Assembly: GCA_038025085.1 (NCBI GenBank)
Contig: CM076146.1
Location: 12,524,001 to 12,588,000 of the forward strand
Length of the DNA: 64,000 nt
Reading direction: 5' to 3'
DNA from: Tetragonia tetragonoides
Taxonomy: Eukaryota > Streptophyta > Magnoliopsida > Caryophyllales > Aizoaceae
Every line of letters begins with the position of its first letter. Within the stretch, counting starts at the first letter, position 1. This document shows, piece by piece, positions 58,048 through 64,000 of the stretch. The notes under the pieces were generated by a model, which was not told the DNA's origin, did not search any database, and worked only from the letters and a program-made list of their open reading frames with translations. The translations under genes and the position numbers were made by a program.

Positions 58048-59809
58048 TTACCTAAGGATATTAGTTCCATCATCTTCCTTAGTTGCCTTTGTTTGGGTTG
58101 GATCCCTACTGGGGATGGATACGGGCTCTAAAGGTTGGATTTGAGATGGATCCATGTAGATGTTCTCGGGCCTGAATTGGCGGCCCGACCTTGTGAGGTC
58201 ATTCAAAGCCTTGTCGTCTTCATCTTTCTCGTCATCGGAGATATCATACCATGCTTTGCCATTGGCTATGTCATGGACTTGAGGAGTTAGCACATCTTCG
58301 TGATCATTATAATGTCCATTACCCTCTTCATTGCTATCCGAAAGGCCACATATGTCTAGCGTGGGCCTTGGGCTTGGGTAAGGTGGTATTGCTTGCCCAA
58401 TAGGAGTGATTAGGTAGGATGGATCGAATCCTCCCTCTATGTCAATGGAAAAAGAGTTCCCAATGGGGTTTTTATTGTTGCTAGGCGGTGGTGTGTCCTT
58501 AGGTAATGGTATGGTGCCATAGTCCAACGGATCCTGAATTTTCTCTTTGAGAGTGTAACATTTCTCGGTGTCGTGCCCACGACCTCTATAGTATTTGCAC
58601 AATGCGGACTCATTCCAATATGGCAATTTTTTCTCTACTGGTGGATCAGGAGTAGGCCCAATGGGGTGCAAATAGTCTCCTTGGACTAATTTGTCTGGAG
58701 CTTTGACATAAGGCATTCCAAGGGGAGTAAATCTTCTCGGGCGCCTGTCGGCGATGGCATTCATCTCATTTCCTCTACTTGTGGAGGCATGATTGGTGTT
58801 GGTGTATTTCTTATCCTTGTAGCCACTTGTGTTGTTATTGGAAGTGACATTGTTCTTCCCTCTTTGGAGTTGGTCATCTTCAATGGCCATGCTTACTTTA
58901 GTTAGTTGGGCATAAGTGGTTATGGGCTGAAACTTCATGTGTTCACGGTATTCAGACGCCAAGTTTTGGACTAGCATCCTAATTTGATCACTTTCAGATG
59001 GGCGATCAATCATTTCAGCCACATTGGTCCTCCATCTTCTCACGAAGTTGGTGAATCCTTCTTTGTCACCTTGCTTGGTGATGTCCAATTCTCTCAATGT
59101 CATGGGAGGCAAGACATTGTCAGCATATCTCTCTAAGAAAAGAGTAGACAAAACTTCCCACTTCTGTAGCTTTTGAGTGGGTAGCTTGAAGAACCAGGCC
59201 CTAACAGCAGGGTCTAAGGTTTGAGGAAAAAGAGGTGAACATACAACTCTTGTTCAATGCCTCTAAGGCCCAATGCAGTGGTAAAATCTCTAATGTGATC
59301 TTGTGGATCATCGGTTCCTTTGAATGTGGCATGAAAAACTTGGTGGGAAATTTTCCCTTGATGGGGAGAGCATAGCCTTCAGAATTGATACTCATGTCAT
59401 TAAAGACACGAGTCTTGCCTAGAACGGATTCAAGCCTATTCAGCTTAGCTTGGAGTTCTTTGACCTCTTTAGTGGAGGGCTCAGTCTTATCTTCAGTTGG
59501 TTTGGGGTCATCTTCATCCCTAGTAGGGGGATCCAACTTAGCGACACGAGCTTCCATATCAGTGAATCTAGCATTCATGGCGACCAATCCAGACATAGTG
59601 GACTTAAGTGAATTAGGTGGTGAAGTATGAGGTGACAAGGGTGGTGTGCGAAGGTACTCGAGCCAAATGGGGCCCACGAACTGTGCTTGCAGTGAAGCTT
59701 CGAATGACAGCTTGCGGATCAATCTCTTGTTGGACTCGTCCCTCACCCACTTTCTAGGACCGTGATCTGTATTCCTACCAATTCTGGAGATAAAAGACCC
59801 GTTTAACAA
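58048..59809 (-). pseudogene. Gag of B
   Basis: Starts about 59,809 (RIGRNTDHGPRKWVRDESNK). A coiled-coil-like TKEVKELQAKLNRLESVLGK segment precedes capsid. A frameshift at about 59,330 and another at about 59,150 separate the parts. Capsid: RAWFFKLPTQKLQKW, FLERYADNVLPPMTLRELD, FTNFVRRWRTNVAEMIDRPS and HMKFQPITTYAQLTKVSMAI. Knuckle-like CKYYRGRGHDTEKCYTLKEK at about 58,580. It ends TRSGRQFRPENIYMD just before the protease frame. Confidence 0.92.
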
Positions 59810-60830
59810 AATAAGAAATAAATGGAAAACTCCACGAAAAGAAAGATTTTATTTTTAAAACAACTGTGGGAAAAGAATCTAGCATTAATCCTCAACATGG
59901 CGATATTTAGGAGAGACGCGATTTTATGTAAATAGTATATTTCAGTCAATGATCTTTGGACTTTATTAAATTAGAAATTATTCTCTTGACTTGCATTATG
60001 GAAAAGAATAAGGACTTTACTCTTGACTTAGTTATGGAATAGAATTCCCGAATTCAAGAAAAGGAAAATATACTGTTGACTTGCTTTAAGGAAATAAATA
60101 GGACTCTTTTTTTTTTTTAATTTTGTGAAAGATGATTGACGGGAATATATTATTTGCATGCAATCTAATTAGTATGGAAAAGAACGTCTTCCAAATATGG
60201 TCACTAGCATTATTAGAATCATACATGGATTCTATTTCCTAAAAAGAAAAGATCTTAGACTCTATTTATAAACCTGACAAAACGTACAAGCACATAAAAG
60301 GGAATCCTTCCCAAAACTGGACTCAAGAAAATCCTAAAGGGGGATCTAGTCCTAGTATTCTAATGAAACGAATCACATAGCAAGGAAACAATCAATCACA
60401 ATATGCCAAGTAAATTAATTAGCACCTTGATATGGACTATGGGACTAAATTCAACGGCTTGACACAATCTATTGTTGGATAAGCTAACCCACGACCGGAT
60501 GCGTTTTGTCATCTATGGGATGAATAGTAAAACTAAACGTACCGTTTTACATATCTCGAATGGAAGCGTGTAAATGTCATGGGGTGAAACACGACTATGT
60601 GCAAGGCAATTCGGACCTAGTGGGTCACTAACCAAGTCATAGACAATGCTCCAAAAGGTAGATCTTATTAAGGTGTGGTGATGTCTTTCGACATCTTGCG
60701 ATGATAACGCATGCAAGTAAATGATATGGATGCAAAGCAATGAATGTAAACACATACAGTAATTGAACCAAATAGCAAAAATAAATTATTTATATGGATA
60801 AAAGTTTTCGAATTACACCCTCTTATTAAA
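59810..60830 (-). other. 5' leader of B
   Basis: Non-coding. It contains the uninterrupted AATTAGCACCTTGATATGG (about 60,417-60,436) that corresponds to the empty site of W in Z. No frame of note; the frame at 60,513-60,755 is also seen in the Z leader but has no recognised domain. Confidence 0.7.
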
Positions 60831-60849
60831 TCCCCAGTGAAGTCGTCAC
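60831..60849 (-). promoter_or_regulatory. Primer-binding site of B
   Basis: Minus strand GTGACGACTTCACTGGGGA directly after the LTR end, one base unlike Y (GTGGCGACTTCACTGGGGA). Confidence 0.7.
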
Positions 60850-62382
60850 TGTATGAACCCTGACCCTTCTGGCGCTTATCGAAGTGTTTAGTTGGAATTA
60901 ATGGTTCTTAAATAATACGTCATAATGCAATTTTAATTCAATTGTGATGCGGAATAATAATTAGCAAGGAATGAAGTCACCACCAATTTTTAGAAAACAA
61001 TTGAAAACCATCAAAAGTGGAAACTCATACGCAAAGGGGCTAAATAATGAGTTCGGGGGTGTAGGTACGAAGTAAACCAAACAAATCTCATTTAAATCGC
61101 CCGTATTAACGGCCTCTACTAAGCCTATCCATGTCAAATATTTATTTAAACTATATGGTTCTACATAAATCCGGCCGTCCATGATCCTAAATTTAACTAG
61201 GCGGGTTAAAGACAACCAAATTATCTACCGTTATCGCTTTGCACAATTTATATCCAACTTACATGCATATTAATTATCAAACAAAAGCAAAGGATAATAG
61301 CAATAATAAAACACTCCAACCTACCACACTTTGCTAATCGCGCCAAGCATCGCGTATGCACATCAATAAATTTGTTAGTAACTTCAATGGATGCACAATG
61401 CAAAAATATTAATTTTATGCTAAAATAAAGCTAAGAGGTTGCTACATGCATGCACAAACATAAAAAAGATGCAAACTTGCATAAACTAATAAAAAGATAC
61501 AAACTTTAAATTACACTGACATGAATAATTATTTACAAAGATCAAAACATGCATAATTATTCAACCATAATCAAAAGCTAAGTAAAACATGATCATAAAT
61601 AATAAAGGAAGAAGTTAAGTAAGAGATTTAGGCCCTCAGAATGGTTAACTTGGACGTTCTACTCGAACGGGACTAGTAGAATTGGAATTGCTCTTCAATC
61701 TTTGGTGCTAGGTTGGGTGCAATGGCTTGCTTGAGTCTTCAAATTCTGAATTCTCTATGATTTAGGGTTTTTTGTGCTCTCAAATTGCTCTCAAAATTAT
61801 AAACTGACCAAACTCTCTCAAAAGAGGGTGAAAGGGAGTATTTATAGAGTTACGGTACGAAATTAAGGGCCTAGGGTTGCAAACCCGGTGCCAAACTCGG
61901 CCAGCGAGAAAATCACGCCCAGTGGCTATCCGAAAGGCAGCTGGGGGCCAGCGGCTGGTAGCTAGGGCTCAGCGGCGTGCCGCTGGGCCTAGCGGTTGGC
62001 CTTAGAGCCCCCGCTGTCACGCGTGTGCCGCCAGGTTGGCAGCGTCAACCGCTAGACCCGGAGGCGCGCGCCCGACTAGAAATTTTTGACTTTTTGTGCT
62101 CAGTAAATTACGAAATTGCCCTTGGGCTGACCCAGGGGGTCGGGATTGAGCGGTTTTGACCCAAATCTTCTGGACACGATATCTCTTAATCCGGGAACCT
62201 GATTGAAGCAAGGTCAAAGTTGTTGGAATCCTTATAATAAGGGCTATCTAAAGACTGAGGTTTCAAGGAATTTGGTCTAGATTTCCGAGCAATGTCCTTT
62301 TCTACTTACGTCCATGTTATTCCATTACCATCATCATCGGGCTTTGAGGTGCCAGTGGGGAGAACCGATTAGGGTGTCTACA
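60850..62382 (-). repeat. 5' LTR of B
   Basis: 1,533 bp; minus strand starts TGTAGACACCCTAATCGG and ends GGGTTCATACA. TATA on minus CTATAAATACTCCC (about 61,836-61,848). GC-rich palindrome cluster just upstream at 61,905-62,075 (CAGCGGCGTGCCGCTGG). Small frames in it are not genes. Confidence 0.92.
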
Positions 62383-62972
62383 AGATATCATACAAATCAT
62401 GTCTTTTATTGCTTCCTAAATATTGTCTTTCAATTCCAAGTATGTCTAGTCGTTGTAATGCTCAACTTGCCAATTCAATGCAAGTCTAAATAAGGGTCAC
62501 TAATAAATGTTATGGTGCTTGTGATGAACCAATTAATAGTCTAAGTCTAGGTTGTTAATCCGGTTTGTGTGGGAGTCATGTCTTTTAAATTATTAAACAA
62601 ACTTGATTTATTAGAGGCTGTCATAAAACGGGTGAGTTGGGTGCCTAACACATTCCCACCTCGTACCTTCGCCCCCGAACCCTTTATTCTTGGGTACTCA
62701 TATGTTCTATATGAGCGGGAGTCTTTCCAGAAACATGATTAGTTCACTTATCGCGCTATTGGGTTGTCCCTTCGGATTGTCCCTTTGGTTTGTCCCTTCG
62801 ATAAAACGCCTTTAGCAGATTTGTGACCTTTTTCATGGTCTTTATTCAATTCAAGTCTTTTCAAAAGTTTTTCTAACTCGATGGTCCCTTGAACATATCT
62901 AAAGCCCCGAGCTTATAAATTTCATATAAAGACGCACTCCATGGACATAGTAGGAAATCCCGGGTCCTTACA
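62383..62972 (+). repeat. Solo LTR W, right part
   Basis: Continues W after the duplicated AGATA. Holds the GGGTGAGTTGGGTGCCTAAC segment common to Tat LTRs, three copies of TGTCCCTTCGG-like 13-mers (62,765-62,803), and ends GGGTCCTTACA, followed by CACCT (62,973-62,977). Confidence 0.85.
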
Positions 62973-62977
62973 CACCT

Positions 62978-63379
62978 TGATATGGACTATGGGACTAAAT
63001 GCAATAGTTTGACACAATCTATGGTTTGATAAGGTAATCCACGACCGGATGCGTTTCGTCATCCATGGGATGCATAGTAAGACTAAACGTACCGTTTTAC
63101 ATATCTCGAATGGAAACATGTAAATGCCATGGGGTGACACACGACTATGTGCAAGGCATTTCGGACCTAGTGGGTCACTAACCAAGTCATAGACAATACA
63201 GCAAGTGGTAGATCCTATTATGGTGTGTTGATGTCTTTTGACATCTTGTGATGATAACGCACGCAAGTGAATGATATGGATGCAAAGCAATAAATGTAAA
63301 CACATACGGTAATTGAACCAAAAAGTTAAAATAAATTATTGACATGGATAAGTTTTCGAATTACACCCTCTTACAATTA
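62978..63379 (-). other. 5' leader of Z, LTR-proximal half
   Basis: Resumes at TGATATGGACTATGGG and is collinear with 60,432-60,830 of B. Non-coding. Confidence 0.8.
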
Positions 63380-63398
63380 TCCCCACTGAAGTCGCCAC
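63380..63398 (-). promoter_or_regulatory. Primer-binding site of Z
   Basis: Minus strand GTGGCGACTTCAGTGGGGA directly after the 5' LTR end; same type as Y and B. Confidence 0.7.
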
Positions 63399-64000
63399 TG
63401 TAAGAACTCTCGCCTTTCCAGCGCTAATTGAAATATTTGGTTGGAATTATTAATGGTTCTTAAATAATACGTCATAATGCAATATAATTCAATTGTGATG
63501 GAGAAATAATTTGCAAGCAATGAATTCGCCATAAATTTTTAAGAAAACAATTGCAAAACCATCAAAAGTGCACCCAAGTCCTAGTGGTAATTGACTCATA
63601 CCCAAAAGGGGCTAAATATAGAGTTCGGGAGTGTACGTACGAAATAAACAAAACGAATCTCATCTAAATCACCCGAATTAACGACCTCTACTAAGCCTAT
63701 CCATGTCAAATATTTATTTAAACTATATGGTTGCACATAAATTCGGTCGTCCAAAGTCCTAAAATTAACTAGGCGGGTTAAAGACAACCAATTTAGCTAC
63801 CGTTATCACTTTGCCCAATTTATATCCAATTTACATGGATAATGTACTAAACACAAACCGAGGGATAAGAGCAATGATAAAACGCTCCAACCTACCATAA
63901 TTGCTAAACGCGCCAAGCATTGCATGTGCACACCAATAAATTCGTTAGTAAGTTCAATGGAAGTACAATGCACAAATACCAACTTTATGCTAAAATAAAC
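63399..64000 (-). repeat. 5' LTR of Z, partial
   Basis: Starts (plus) TGTAAGAACTCTCGCC and follows the Z 3' LTR (22,602 on) closely to the window edge. About 0.9 kb more is expected to the right. Confidence 0.88.

Larger units (their letters stand above)
52106..62382 (-). mobile_element. Element B: Tat-lineage Ty3/gypsy, 10.3 kb
   Basis: Flanked by AGATA (52,101-52,105 and 62,383-62,387). 5' LTR, primer site, leader, gag, protease, RT-RNase H, second (archaeal-type) RNase H and integrase are all present, each with breaks. The 3' part is a deletion: type B gene, most of type A and the first ~1.2 kb of the 3' LTR are missing. Inserted into solo LTR W. Confidence 0.92.
22602..64000 (-). mobile_element. 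Element Z: Tat-lineage Ty3/gypsy, host of most inserts
   Basis: Parts in element order (minus): 5' LTR (63,399 to beyond the window), primer site (63,380-63,398), leader (62,978-63,379 plus 50,862-51,411), gag (49,287-50,861), gag-pol remnant (48,519-49,271), integrase remnant (47,229-47,771), antisense genes type A and type B, polypurine tract and 3' LTR (22,602-25,570). Three large insertions (Y, W with B, and a LINE piece) expand it. The preceding 5 bp ATGTC (22,597-22,601) should recur after its 5' LTR. Confidence 0.85.

Noticed and set aside
62922..63305. 127-codon minus-strand frame also seen at 60,513-60,755
   Set aside because: Found in the leaders of both Z and B, but the two copies differ by frame-changing sites and lack a recognisable domain; more likely conserved leader sequence.

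Overview
The window is nuclear DNA of a flowering plant, probably a eudicot: AT-rich, with Stowaway, Mutator-like and hAT MITEs, Helitron ends, a plant L1-type LINE and Ty3/gypsy elements of the Tekay chromovirus and Tat lineages. The species cannot be named from the sequence. I see no host gene, rRNA or tRNA. Almost every base belongs to a transposable element, many inserted into one another. All element genes are damaged by stops, frameshifts or deletions.

Layout. (1) 1-8,380: six head-to-tail Helitron-like elements with 3' ends on the minus strand, carrying three MITEs, a CA/CGCA tract and a 181-bp TA microsatellite. (2) 8,385-9,245: two minisatellites. (3) 9,246 to about 18,030: Tekay-type element T (minus): 3' LTR, integrase with chromodomain, RNase H, RT, protease, gag. 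Its gag is split by an inverted piece of its own LTR, and its 5' LTR is missing. (4) 18,196-20,471: L1-type LINE (plus), cut by a second Tekay LTR (T2, plus, 20,472-22,601). (5) 22,602 to beyond 64,000: Tat-lineage element Z (minus), itself inserted in T2. Its 3' LTR holds a LINE RNase H piece, which holds a hAT MITE.

Z carries two intron-containing genes antisense to gag-pol: type B (26,545 onward, plant-mobile-domain type) and type A (45,315-46,817). Type B is split in its last exon by a complete Tat element Y (plus, 29,263-44,473, TSD CCCGT). Y carries its own antisense type A and type B genes in the same order, plus a truncated gypsy element V and an inverted pair of copia-like LTRs. The 5' leader of Z is split by solo LTR W (TSD CACCT), which is split by Tat element B (minus, 52,106-62,382, TSD AGATA). 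Insertion order read from nesting: LINE, T2, Z, W, B on one branch; Z, Y, then V and the copia pair on the other.

The most interesting signal is that the Tat LTR promoters and the upstream regions of both antisense genes share one layout: a GC-rich cluster of short palindromes built on AGCGG/CCGCT, then a TATA-like box about 50-200 bp downstream, then the start. Together with exon positions conserved between Z and Y, this suggests that the antisense genes are long-standing cargo with promoters related to the LTR or evolving alongside it.
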